Below the pieces are notes generated by a model, which saw nothing but the letters and a program-made list of their open reading frames with translations, was not told the origin of the DNA and made no database searches. Made by a program: the position numbers and the translations under genes. From Bradyrhizobium sp. AZCC 2262 (lineage in GTDB: Bacteria; Pseudomonadota; Alphaproteobacteria; Rhizobiales; Xanthobacteraceae), in contig NZ_JAZHRT010000001.1 of the NCBI RefSeq assembly GCF_036924535.1, positions 6,262,001 through 6,326,000 on the forward strand: a stretch of 64,000 nucleotides of DNA, in the 5' to 3' direction. Of the stretch, positions 36,879 through 45,345 are shown piece by piece. Numbering within the stretch: position 1 is the stretch's first letter; each line of letters starts with the position of its first letter.

Positions 36879-36892
36879 ATGTAACGTTACAT
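36879..36892. promoter_or_regulatory. Perfect palindromic operator before the LacI gene
   Basis: ATGTAACGTTACAT is a perfect 14-base palindrome with a central CG, as LacI-family proteins bind. It ends ten bases before the LacI start codon, fitting autoregulation and shared control of the divergent importer operon. Confidence 0.7.
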
Positions 36893-36902
36893 TGACAAAC
36901 CC

Positions 36903-37952
36903 ATGAGCCCGACTGCCGTCAGTTCATTGAAGCAAGGCATCCGCGCCGTCGCTGCGCGCGCCGGCGTCTCGACGGCGTCGGTCTCGCGCGCGATCAACAA
37001 TCCCGAAGCGGTCAGCCCCTCCTTGCGCGCACGCATCTCGCAAGCGATCGAGGCGGTCGGCTACATCCCGCATGCGCCTGCCCGCATTCTTTCGTCGCGC
37101 CGCTCGCGCACGCTGGGTGCGATCGTGCCGACCATCGACAACACCATGTTCGCGCGCGGCATCGCCTCGTTGCAAAAATATCTTTCCTCCGTCGGTTACA
37201 TGCTGTTCCTGACCACCAGCGGTTACGATCTCGAAGCCGAGCTGGAACAGGCGCGCAACCTCATCAGTCGCGGCGTCGATGGGCTGGTGCTGCGCGGCGA
37301 TTGCCATCATGACGCCTTGCGCAAGATGCTCGCCGACAACGCAGTGCCCTTCATCAATGTCGGCATCTACCGGCCCGATCGTCCCTACCCCTGCGTCGGC
37401 ACCGACAATGAGGCCGCGGCCTACCGCGCTGCCGCCCATGTCGTTGAACTCGGACATGTCAGGATCGGGATCGTCTCCGCCCTCCAGCGCAACAACGATC
37501 GCGCCAGCGCCCGCGTCGCCGGCTTCCGCCGCGCGCTTGCCGAAGGCGGCATCGAACTGCCGGAGAAATGGCATGTCGAGGTGCCCTACACGCTCGACGA
37601 TGCGCGCGAGGCGGCGCGCTATCTGCTCAGCCTCGATGACCGTCCGACGGCGGTGGTCTGCGGCAACGACGTCATCGCCTACGGCGTGCTGCTGGAAGCC
37701 GAGCGCAGCGGTTTCTCGGTGCCGCGCGACCTCTCCGTGGTCGGCTTCGACGATCTCGACTGGAGCCGGCATTTGCGGCCGAGCCTGACCACCATTCACG
37801 TTCCCACCGGCGAGACCTGGCAGCGCGCCGGCGAGTATCTGGTCCGGCGGCTGGCCGGCGAACAGACCATCATGCATCACGAGATCGACCATTCGCTCGT
37901 CGTTCGCGAGTCGACGGCCCCGCCCCTGAAACGACACGGACGATCGCGATGA
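36903..37952 (+). CDS. LacI-family transcriptional regulator
   Basis: 349 residues. The N-terminal helix-turn-helix and hinge ([20 protein letters not shown], then [19 protein letters not shown]) is followed by a periplasmic-binding-like effector domain ([36 protein letters not shown]). It is divergent from the sugar importer operon with two palindromic sites in the gap, so it very likely represses that operon until the sugar or its phosphate is present. Overlaps the SDR gene by four bases. Confidence 0.93.
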   Translation: MSPTAVSSLKQGIRAVAARAGVSTASVSRAINNPEAVSPSLRARISQAIEAVGYIPHAPARILSSRRSRTLGAIVPTIDNTMFARGIASLQKYLSSVGYMLFLTTSGYDLEAELEQARNLISRGVDGLVLRGDCHHDALRKMLADNAVPFINVGIYRPDRPYPCVGTDNEAAAYRAAAHVVELGHVRIGIVSALQRNNDRASARVAGFRRALAEGGIELPEKWHVEVPYTLDDAREAARYLLSLDDRPTAVVCGNDVIAYGVLLEAERSGFSVPRDLSVVGFDDLDWSRHLRPSLTTIHVPTGETWQRAGEYLVRRLAGEQTIMHHEIDHSLVVRESTAPPLKRHGRSR

Positions 37953-38683
37953 CCTGCACCTTCTCGCTGGCTCAGGGTTTTCATGCCGTCGTGATCGGGG
38001 GCGCCGGCGATATCGGCGCCGCCATCAGCAATTTGTTGTGCGAATTAGGCGCAACCGTCACCGCCACCGCCGTCAACGAAGCCGATCTTGCCCGGACGCC
38101 GCTTGAGCCGCGGGCCGGGCTTGAGCTGACGACGCTCGACGTCACCAACGACGCCGCGGTCACAGCACTTGCGCAACGGCACCACCGCGTCGACGCGCTG
38201 GTCAATTGCGCCGGCATCCTCGCCCGCGACAAGGAATATGAGATCGAGACCTTCACCAAGGTGCTCGACGTCAATCTCACCGGCACGTTCCGGACCTGCA
38301 TGGCGTTCCGCCCGCTGCTGGCCAAGGCCAAGGGTTCGATCGTCAACATCGCCTCGATGAATGCAACGCTGGCGCTGCCACGCATTCCCGCCTATTGCGC
38401 CAGCAAGGGCGGCGTCGTGATGCTGACCAAGTCGCTCGCCTTGGCCTGGGCCGAGGAAGGCATCCGCGTCAATGCGGTGGCGCCGGGCTATATCGAGACC
38501 TCGATCAACGCCGCCGGCCGGTCCGACGCTGCGCATTACCAGCGCATCGCCGACCGCACCGCCTTCAAGCGATGGGGGCAGCCGGAAGACGTTGCCGGCG
38601 CGGTCGCTTTCCTCTGCATGCCGGCGTCGCAATATGCGACCGGAACGGTGGTCGCGGTCGATGGCGGCTTTCTCGCCGGATAA
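37949..38683 (+). CDS. Short-chain dehydrogenase/reductase, LacI-linked
   Basis: 244-residue [17 protein letters not shown] as cofactor loop, CAGIL, Ser in [15 protein letters not shown] with the catalytic Tyr and Lys, and [13 protein letters not shown]. It is co-transcribed with the LacI regulator through an ATGA overlap, so it belongs to the same sugar pathway. It could oxidise the imported polyol or sugar, working before or after the zinc dehydrogenase. Confidence 0.9.
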   Translation: MTCTFSLAQGFHAVVIGGAGDIGAAISNLLCELGATVTATAVNEADLARTPLEPRAGLELTTLDVTNDAAVTALAQRHHRVDALVNCAGILARDKEYEIETFTKVLDVNLTGTFRTCMAFRPLLAKAKGSIVNIASMNATLALPRIPAYCASKGGVVMLTKSLALAWAEEGIRVNAVAPGYIETSINAAGRSDAAHYQRIADRTAFKRWGQPEDVAGAVAFLCMPASQYATGTVVAVDGGFLAG

Positions 38684-38729
38684 CGCGTTTTCCCGCGAGG
38701 TGGGAACGGTTCGCGTCAAGAAAACGCGT
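38683..38729. terminator. Inverted repeat between convergent genes
   Basis: ACGCGTTTT (38683-38691) and AAAACGCGT (38721-38729) can pair across a 29-base loop, between the SDR stop and the end of the convergent DUF2066 gene. A terminator function is possible from position, but the loop is long and there is no clear T-run. Confidence 0.3.
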
Positions 38730-38744
38730 CAAGCATCAACCGTA

Positions 38745-39650
38745 TCAATGAAGCTTGTTTGCTCCCGCTGACGACGATCGGGTGACCGGATCGCCATTGC
38801 CTGACAGGATCTGGGCCGCGCCGCCGATGCCGCGTCGAAAGGTTTCATCGAATGTGACGCCGCGAATTTGCCAACGGTGCGTTTGGCCGCGCCAGTCCAT
38901 CTGCCACTGCGTGGCCCAGCCGAGGTCCCGGTCATCCCAGACCAATCGCCCGACCAAAACGACTTCGCCACCCTGCGCCGCCGCAACCGGCGCCAGCGCC
39001 GGGAAAGACGGCGTCCTGAGCTCCGCGCCGGTGATGTTCGATTTCGCCAACGCCGCCGTGCCGGGCAGCACGATGTCCATGCCACGCTTGTCGGCCGCGG
39101 CGAGCAGCGCGTCACGCTGCAAGTCGGACTGGGTCCCATCCGCGGTCACGATATAGTTCTTCGCGCCTTGTTCCATCTCGACAAAGACGGCAAGGGACGG
39201 GCGATGTGAAAGCCAGGGCTTGAGGCCAAACGCCCCAAGAATGTCGTCGATCTTGTCTTCCTCAAACTCCACGGTGAGATCGAAAGGCCGGTCGCGGGTA
39301 CCCTGCTCGTCACGAATAGGTTTGCCAAAGAACTGATCGCGATAGCTGAATGCCCTGACGAAATCCTTTGCCTTCGACTTGTAGGCGGCCAATCGCCGGT
39401 CACCACTGAGTTTCTGTGCGCCGGATGCCTTGATGAGGACGTCCTCCAGACTGGCGGCAAAGCCGGTCATGCGGTTCGCCTCACCCTGGCCTGTCACGGT
39501 GACCTTCGTACGATAGAGATCAGCCGCCGCCGCGGCCATGGTGCCGGCGCACCAGGTCAGGAGGGCTGTCAGAAAAATGCTGATAATCGCGCGGTCCGCA
39601 CCACGGCCTGTCAGGATAGACCGGCGTGTCGTCCTATGCAGATCGGCCAT
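38745..39650 (-). CDS. DUF2066 domain-containing protein
   Basis: 301 residues with an N-terminal signal or anchor (IISIFLTALLTWCAGTMAAA) and then a DUF2066-like region (DLYRTKVTVTGQGEANRMTG, GFAASLEDVLIKASGAQ, VLPGTAALAKSNI). The ATG used follows GGAGG by seven bases; an upstream ATG at 39722 lacks a ribosome site. The family's function is not established; members are usually exported. No partner gene is adjacent. Confidence 0.75.
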   Translation of the reverse strand: MADLHRTTRRSILTGRGADRAIISIFLTALLTWCAGTMAAAAADLYRTKVTVTGQGEANRMTGFAASLEDVLIKASGAQKLSGDRRLAAYKSKAKDFVRAFSYRDQFFGKPIRDEQGTRDRPFDLTVEFEEDKIDDILGAFGLKPWLSHRPSLAVFVEMEQGAKNYIVTADGTQSDLQRDALLAAADKRGMDIVLPGTAALAKSNITGAELRTPSFPALAPVAAAQGGEVVLVGRLVWDDRDLGWATQWQMDWRGQTHRWQIRGVTFDETFRRGIGGAAQILSGNGDPVTRSSSAGANKLH

Positions 39651-40124
39651 GACGATGCCTCCGCGATTCCGCCTGGGGATGTTCTTTTCTCCAAACATTC
39701 GTTCGTTTTTGCGGAAACGCAAATTTTCCGAGACCGCTTGCAGCCGCGCAAAGGGCCACGAGCGGACTCATCGCGGTGGCGCTCTTGCGATGCTTCAACC
39801 AGCAACTCAACCGGCGCTCCGGTCGTGATTCAAGTCCTGCGGCACCCGCGAGTGAAATCAGGGACTTATTGCTTCGTCTGTACGTCCTACATGCTTCAAT
39901 CACCGCTGCCAAATCACCGCAAACCTCGTCGCGGCGCAGCATGCAAAATGAGACTACCTGTCAAGTTGCAGCAGGTGAAGTTGCGTGCGCGGCCCCCGTC
40001 ATCGGTTAGCTTCAGCCCCGGCGATCTCTGTCGCAATGCATTCCGGCTGCACGGTACGCAACCGGCATCGGCCGCATGGCGATTTGGAACGACCTAAAAA
40101 CTGGCGATACAAGGGAGGGGTTCG
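39651..40124. other. Intergenic region, promoter of the 40-62 kb locus expected here
   Basis: 474 bases between divergent genes. No gene or clear operator was recognised. A strong ribosome site (AGGGAGGGG) ends the region just before the binding-protein ATG. Confidence 0.5.
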
Positions 40125-41376
40125 ATGTTTAAAAGCTGTGCGGGACTGGTCGCGCTGAGCAGCCTGTTGCTTTCCGGCGCCGCCTTAGCTCAAGAGAAGA
40201 TCAAGGTCGGTGTCACCGCGACGCTCGAAGGCACCTATACGGTGCTCGGCGAGGACGGCATACGGGGCCATCAGACGGCGCTCAATACGCTTGGCAAGAA
40301 GGTCGGCGACAAGGAACTCGAATTCATCATCGCGTCGACGGATGCCACGCCCGACTCCGCCATTCGCGCCGTGCGCAAGCTGATCGAGCAGGACAAGGTC
40401 CAGATCCTGCTCTCGCCGCTGTCCGGCGACGAAGGCATTGCGGTCAAGAACTTTGCCAAGACGCGGCCCGAGTTGACCTTCGTCAACGCCGCCTCCGGCG
40501 CGCAGGAAACCACTTACGTCGATCCGGCGCCGAACTTCTTCCGCTACAACATGGACGGCGCCCAGTGGCAGGTCGGCCTTGGCAAATATGCCTATGAGAC
40601 CAAGGGCTATCGAAAGATCGCAACCGTCGGCGAAGACTACTCATTTATCTACACGCAGGTGTTCGGACTGGTGCTGGAGTTCTGCGGCGCCGGCGGGCAG
40701 GTCACCAACCGGCAATGGGTGCCGCTCGGCACCAAGGACTTCGCCTCGGTCATTGCCGCGCTGCCCGACGATGTCGATGCGATCTATCTCGGCCTTGGCG
40801 GCGCGGACGCCGTCAATTTCCTGAACCAGTATCAGCAGGCCGGCGGCAAGGCGCATCTGATGGGCGGCTCGATCATGGTCGACCAGACCATCCTCTCCGC
40901 CAAGGGCAACGCCAAGAATGCGCTGCTCGGCACCATTGCGGCGAGCGGCCAGGCCGACACCTGGGAGGGATCCGGGCTGGCAGAAGTTCGTGAAGGCCTA
41001 TCAGGATGCCTTCCCGCCGAACAAGCGGTTCCCGAGCCCGTCGCTGCTCGCCACCAACTACTACGGCTCGACGATGGCACTGATTCAGGCGTTGCGCCAG
41101 GTCAACGGCGACCTCAGCAACAACCAGGCGAAGCTCAAGGAAGCCCTCGCCAAGACCGAGATCGATGCCCCCAACGGCAAGATCAAGCTCGACGCCAACC
41201 GCCAGGCCATCGGCACCAACTTCGTCACCGAAGTGGTGGATGACGGCAAGGGTGCCTTGTTCAGCAAGGTCGTGAAGGTGATCCCGAACGTGAACCAGAC
41301 CTTGGGCTACGACCCGGCGGTATTCTCCAAGATCGGACTGCCGAGCCGGACGGTTCCGGAGTGCAAGAAGTACTGA
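40125..41376 (+). pseudogene. Branched-chain-type ABC substrate-binding protein, frameshifted
   Basis: A periplasmic binding protein of the LivJ/amide type: signal peptide GLVALSSLLLSGAALAQ, then IKVGVTATLEGTYTVLGEDG. The frame is clean to ASGQADTWEG (about residue 282), then becomes nonsense to a stop at 41243. The continuation WQKFVKAYQDAFPPNKRFPS to PECKKY is in the +1 frame, ending at 41376. One extra G in the run at 40967-40969 accounts for it: removing it restores TWE-DPGWQKF. About 94 C-terminal residues of normal protein are therefore separated. It may be a true inactivating mutation or a sequencing error. If real, the downstream Liv system would need another binding protein. Confidence 0.85.
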
Positions 41377-41518
41377 GTTTCTTCGCATTTGCGAACGGGC
41401 CCCGGTCACGCGCCGGGGCCCGGGCCGGACCCGGCGGGATGTGATCTTCCCTTGCATTCTCACGGCGGATGTTGAACGCTTATTGAAAAGACAAGAACAT
41501 CCCCGCGGGAGGGAAGGC

Positions 41519-42346
41519 ATGAGCAAGGCTCTCGCCGTCTTCCACGGCCGGTTCGGTCGCGCGACGGTCTATCAGTTAAACCGCCCCTTCAACATGCATG
41601 CGCATCGCGAAGGGCATCTGATTTTTCATGTCGGTGGAACGCCAGCCCGCATTGATGTGTGCGATGAGCGATGGCTCCTCATGGAAGACTCGATTGTTGC
41701 CATCAACCCTTGGGAACCACACAATTTTGTCCCGACGGATATGGAGAACGGCGCGATCTTCTTCGTGCTCTACGTGAACGCCGAATGGTTCGCTCCCGAT
41801 GCGGCGCGGGCCCACGGCCTGCGGTTCGGCCGCACCTGTTTCAAGCGCACGGCCACGCTGGACAGGCATATTCGCCGATCCGCGGCACTTGTCTGCGGCG
41901 CGCCTTCACTCAGCAGCCTCGATTGCGAACTCAGGCAGTTGATCGACAGCTGCTATGAAGAGAGCTGGCAGAGGTCCGAGCCGGTCCAGGAGACCCGCAC
42001 CGCCGCCGCCGTCACCGACTTTCGCGTCCGCAAATCCATCAAGCTGATGTCCGAAAGTCCTGGCGCCGAGATCGAACTGGATTCGATCGCGCGCGCCTCC
42101 GGGCTGTCGCGCCCACACTTCTACCGGCTGTTCCGCACCCAGACCGGCGTCACCCCGAACCTCTATCTCAACACGCTCATCATGGAACAGGCCTTGGACG
42201 CGTTGGTCGCGACCGAAGTGCCGATCGCCGATATCGGCTTCGATCTCGGGTTCTCCTCCCAGAGCGGTTTCACCCGCTTCTTCGCGGCCAATGTCGGGAT
42301 GGCGCCGACCGAATACCGCCGCGCCGCCAAAGTCTTGCGCCCCTGA
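41519..42346 (+). CDS. AraC-family transcriptional regulator
   Basis: 275 residues: an N-terminal cupin-like sensing domain (FNMHAHREGHLIFHVGG, then IVAINPWEPHNFVP) and a C-terminal pair of helix-turn-helix motifs (ELDSIARASGLSRPHFYRLF and IADIGFDLGFSSQSGFTRFF). A strong GGGAGGGAAGG site precedes the ATG; an upstream frame to 41441 is unlikely. It lies between the binding-protein and permease genes on the same strand, so it probably activates this long catabolic locus in response to the imported compound. Confidence 0.9.
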   Translation: MSKALAVFHGRFGRATVYQLNRPFNMHAHREGHLIFHVGGTPARIDVCDERWLLMEDSIVAINPWEPHNFVPTDMENGAIFFVLYVNAEWFAPDAARAHGLRFGRTCFKRTATLDRHIRRSAALVCGAPSLSSLDCELRQLIDSCYEESWQRSEPVQETRTAAAVTDFRVRKSIKLMSESPGAEIELDSIARASGLSRPHFYRLFRTQTGVTPNLYLNTLIMEQALDALVATEVPIADIGFDLGFSSQSGFTRFFAANVGMAPTEYRRAAKVLRP

Positions 42347-42452
42347 GCGCACCCGGCGCGAAAAGATACTGACAATCAAGTGCAAGGCCCGCGGCGCCAT
42401 TAGGATGGCCGAAAACGCGAGCCGAAACGGCCGCGGCGTCTGGGAGGACGGC

Positions 42453-42479
42453 ATGGCGACGGCCGGGCCAAAACCGTGA
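42453..42479 (+). CDS. Possible 8-codon leader ORF overlapping the LivH start
   Basis: A strong GGGAGGA site precedes an ATG that opens a short frame (MATAGPKP) whose TGA overlaps the GTG start of the LivH gene as GTGA. LivH itself has no other ribosome site, so its translation may depend on ribosomes ending this mini-ORF. An in-frame ATG at 42403 would give 24 codons instead. Confidence 0.4.
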   Translation: MATAGPKP

Positions 42480-43486
42480 CAAGGTTCATCGAACGTCATC
42501 CGGCATGGGCGCTGATCCTGCTGATCGCGGTCGCGGTGATGCTGTGGCTGATCCTTGCCGTCTGGCCACCCGGCCTCGAAGAGGCGATCGGCCGGAAGCG
42601 GGTCTTTCTCAACGCCGTTTTCAACGGCATCACGCTCGGCAGCCTCTACTTCCTGGTGGCCAGCGGGTTCACGCTGATTTTCGGCCTGATGCGCAACGTC
42701 AATCTGGCGCATGGCTCGCTCTATCTGTTCGGCGGCTACATCGGTTACGCCATCAGTACCTGGACCGGCTCCTGGATCCTCGGCTTCATCATCGCGTTTC
42801 TCGGTGTGGCGCTGCTCGGAATCGTCCTGCAGATCGCCGTCTTCCGCCGCATGGAGGGGCAGGATTTGCGCCAGACCATGGTCACGATCGGGCTCTCGAT
42901 CGTGTTTGCGGATCTGATGCTGTGGGTATTCGGCGGCGATTTCTATCAGATCCAGACCCCGAACTGGCTGGTCGGCCCGGTCGAATTGCCGCTGGTCACC
43001 GCGGTCAAATCGTCGGGCGAGGCGGTCTATCTGCGGTATCCGATGGTGCGGCTCGTGATCTTCGTTGCTGCCGTTGCGATCGGCATCGTGATGTGGCTGG
43101 CGCTCAATCGAACCCGCGTCGGGATGATGGTGCGCGCCGGCGTCGATGACCGCGATATGCTCGCCGCGACCGGCGTGCCGATCCAGCTCGTCTTCGTGGT
43201 CGTGTTCGCGCTCGGCGCTGGCCTTGCCGGCATCGCGGGCGTGGTCGGCGGAACCTTTCAGTCGCTTTCGCCCGGCGAAGACACCCGCTTTCTGCTGGCT
43301 TCCCTCGTCGTCGTCATCGTCGGCGGCATGGGATCGATCCCCGGTGCTGCGCTGGGCGCCGTCATCATCGGCCTCGCCGAGCAGCTCGGCTCCGTCTACA
43401 TCCCGACCTACGCGATCGTCGTGACCTTCCTCATCATGGTGTTGGTGCTGGCGCTGCGGCCGCAGGGCCTGTTGGCGAGGCGCTGA
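42476..43486 (+). CDS. Branched-chain-type ABC permease LivH
   Basis: 336-residue permease. The LivH core starts at about residue 44 (NAVFNGITLGSLYFLVASGF, then RNVNLAHGSLYLFGG) and ends with GLAEQLGSVYIPTYAIV. Ahead of it are about 45 extra residues with an additional helix (WALILLIAVAVMLWLILAVW), matched in the LivM partner by its own N-terminal helix. The start is GTG, overlapping a short upstream ORF. The substrate is set by the binding protein; this class carries amino acids, amides, urea and aromatic acids. Confidence 0.88.
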   Translation: MTRFIERHPAWALILLIAVAVMLWLILAVWPPGLEEAIGRKRVFLNAVFNGITLGSLYFLVASGFTLIFGLMRNVNLAHGSLYLFGGYIGYAISTWTGSWILGFIIAFLGVALLGIVLQIAVFRRMEGQDLRQTMVTIGLSIVFADLMLWVFGGDFYQIQTPNWLVGPVELPLVTAVKSSGEAVYLRYPMVRLVIFVAAVAIGIVMWLALNRTRVGMMVRAGVDDRDMLAATGVPIQLVFVVVFALGAGLAGIAGVVGGTFQSLSPGEDTRFLLASLVVVIVGGMGSIPGAALGAVIIGLAEQLGSVYIPTYAIVVTFLIMVLVLALRPQGLLARR

Positions 43487-43487
43487 C

Positions 43488-44570
43488 ATGTCGTTGGTCC
43501 AGGGCGCGCATCAAGAGACCAGACAGCCGCGAGATGCGCGCGCGACGCTGCTGGCGTGGCCGGAATTCAACAAGCCGGCTGTCTGGCTGGTGGCGGTGAT
43601 CCTCTTGATCATGCCGTTCATCGCCAGCGGCTTCTTCCTGATCGAGATCTTCGCCACCACGCTGATCCTGGGGACCATCGCCCTCAGCCTGATGTTCCTG
43701 GCGGGCTATGGCGGCATGGTCAGCCTGATGCAGCTCACCATCGCCGGCTTTGCCGCCTACATGGTCGCGGTGTTCGGCATGAGCGCCAACACCAATATCA
43801 GCCTCGGCTGGCCGTGGTGGCTTGCAACGCCGATGGCGCTGGTGCTCGCGACCATCTTCGGCACGCTCGGCGGCACACTCGCGGTGCGCACCGAGGGCAT
43901 CTACACCATCATGATCACGCTCGCGATCGGCGCGGCCTTCTACTATTTCACCAACCAGAACTGGGCGATCTTCGGCGGCCACACCGGCATCAACACCATC
44001 GCCACGCCGAAGTTCTGGGGCGTCGACTGGCGCTCCGACGTCCCCTATTATTACATCACGCTGGGCGTCGCGGCGTTTTGCTATTTCGCGGTTCAATATG
44101 TCTCACGCGCGCCGTTCGGCCTCGCGCTGCAGGGCGTGCGGGACAATCCCCGCCGCATGGCGGCGCTCGGCTTCAATGTCAACGCGCATCGCGTGGCGGC
44201 CTACGCCTTCGCGTCCTTTATCGCCGCGCTCGGCGGCGTGCTGCAGGTCTGGAACTACCGGCAGATCTCGCCCGGCTCGGTCAGCGTCGGCGCCTGCATC
44301 GATATCCTGATCATCGCCGTGGTCGGCGGCATCACCCGCCCCGTTGGCCCCTTCATCGGCGCCTTCATCTTCGTCATCCTGCGCACCTTTGCGCTCGATC
44401 TCCTGGTCAAGTTCGGACTCGACGGCAATCGCTTCCGGTTGCTGATCGGCCTCGGCTTCCTCGCCATCGTGTTCTGGTCATCAGACGGCGTGATCGGGCT
44501 CTGGGAGCGATGGCGCCACCGTGCGGCCACTCCAGAAAAACGCGGAGGCGGAGGCCATGGCCATGGATAG
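43488..44570 (+). CDS. Branched-chain-type ABC permease LivM
   Basis: 360 residues with about nine helices: LVAVILLIMPFIASGFFLIE, GYGGMVSLMQLTIAGFAAYM, and the LivM loop PFGLALQGVRDNPRRMAALG that meets the ATPase. The start lies one base after the LivH stop, and its end overlaps the LivG gene by 14 bases. The His/Gly-rich tail (RGGGGHGHG) arises from that overlap. Confidence 0.9.
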   Translation: MSLVQGAHQETRQPRDARATLLAWPEFNKPAVWLVAVILLIMPFIASGFFLIEIFATTLILGTIALSLMFLAGYGGMVSLMQLTIAGFAAYMVAVFGMSANTNISLGWPWWLATPMALVLATIFGTLGGTLAVRTEGIYTIMITLAIGAAFYYFTNQNWAIFGGHTGINTIATPKFWGVDWRSDVPYYYITLGVAAFCYFAVQYVSRAPFGLALQGVRDNPRRMAALGFNVNAHRVAAYAFASFIAALGGVLQVWNYRQISPGSVSVGACIDILIIAVVGGITRPVGPFIGAFIFVILRTFALDLLVKFGLDGNRFRLLIGLGFLAIVFWSSDGVIGLWERWRHRAATPEKRGGGGHGHG

Positions 44571-45345
44571 CGCCGCGCCACGCTTCTCGGCCGTCGGTGC
44601 CGGCGCCGCACTGGAGCTGCGCGGCGTGACGCGGCTGTTCGGCGCGCTTGCGGCGCTGACCGACGTCACCCTCACGGTTCGCCCGGGAGAACGCCGCGCC
44701 GTGCTCGGCTCCAACGGCGCCGGCAAGACCACGCTGTTCAATTGCGTGACCGGCGATTTTCCGCCGTCCTCCGGCACCATCCGCTTCTTCGGCGAGGACA
44801 TCACCCACTTCCCGCCTTACGAACGTATCAGGCGCGGCTTGCGCCGCACCTACCAGATATCGGCGCTGTTCCCCGGCCTCACGGTGCGGGACAATGTCTA
44901 CCTCGCCTGCCGCGGCGTTTCCCGCGGACGATTTTCTCCGCTGCGCCCGGGCGCGAACGACGCCTTGATGCATGCAGCCGAAGCGCTGATCCAGGCGGTG
45001 CATCTGACGCCGGTCAGGGAACAGCTGGTCGCGGAACTCGCGCATGGCCAGCAGCGACAGCTCGAGATCGCGCTCGCACTCGCCGGCGCCCCGCGCTTCA
45101 TCCTGTTCGACGAACCGGCCGCGGGCCTGTCGCCTGCCGAGCGGCGCGAGCTGATCGAAATCCTGACATCGCTGCCCGCCCATATCGGCTACATCATCAT
45201 CGAGCACGACATGGATGTCGCGCTGCGCGTCGTCGAAAGCGTCACGATGATGCACAACGGCCGTATCTTCAAGGAAGGCCTGCCGCACGAGATCGAAGCC
45301 GACCCCGAGGTCCAGGAACTCTATCTGGGGGCCGGCCATGAGTGA
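44557..45345 (+). CDS. Branched-chain-type ABC ATPase LivG
   Basis: 262-residue ATPase: Walker [38 protein letters not shown], signature [18 protein letters not shown] in place of LSGGQ, Walker [14 protein letters not shown], switch [19 protein letters not shown] precedes the ATG. The next gene begins within its last codons. Signature loops of the LAHG type are common in LivG-like ATPases of the amide/aromatic importers. Confidence 0.9.
   Translation: MAMDSAAPRFSAVGAGAALELRGVTRLFGALAALTDVTLTVRPGERRAVLGSNGAGKTTLFNCVTGDFPPSSGTIRFFGEDITHFPPYERIRRGLRRTYQISALFPGLTVRDNVYLACRGVSRGRFSPLRPGANDALMHAAEALIQAVHLTPVREQLVAELAHGQQRQLEIALALAGAPRFILFDEPAAGLSPAERRELIEILTSLPAHIGYIIIEHDMDVALRVVESVTMMHNGRIFKEGLPHEIEADPEVQELYLGAGHE

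Noticed and set aside
41906..43489. 527-codon open frame on the minus strand
   Set aside because: Antisense to the AraC and LivH genes; composition is Asp/His/Arg-rich low complexity typical of a high-GC shadow frame, with no domain.
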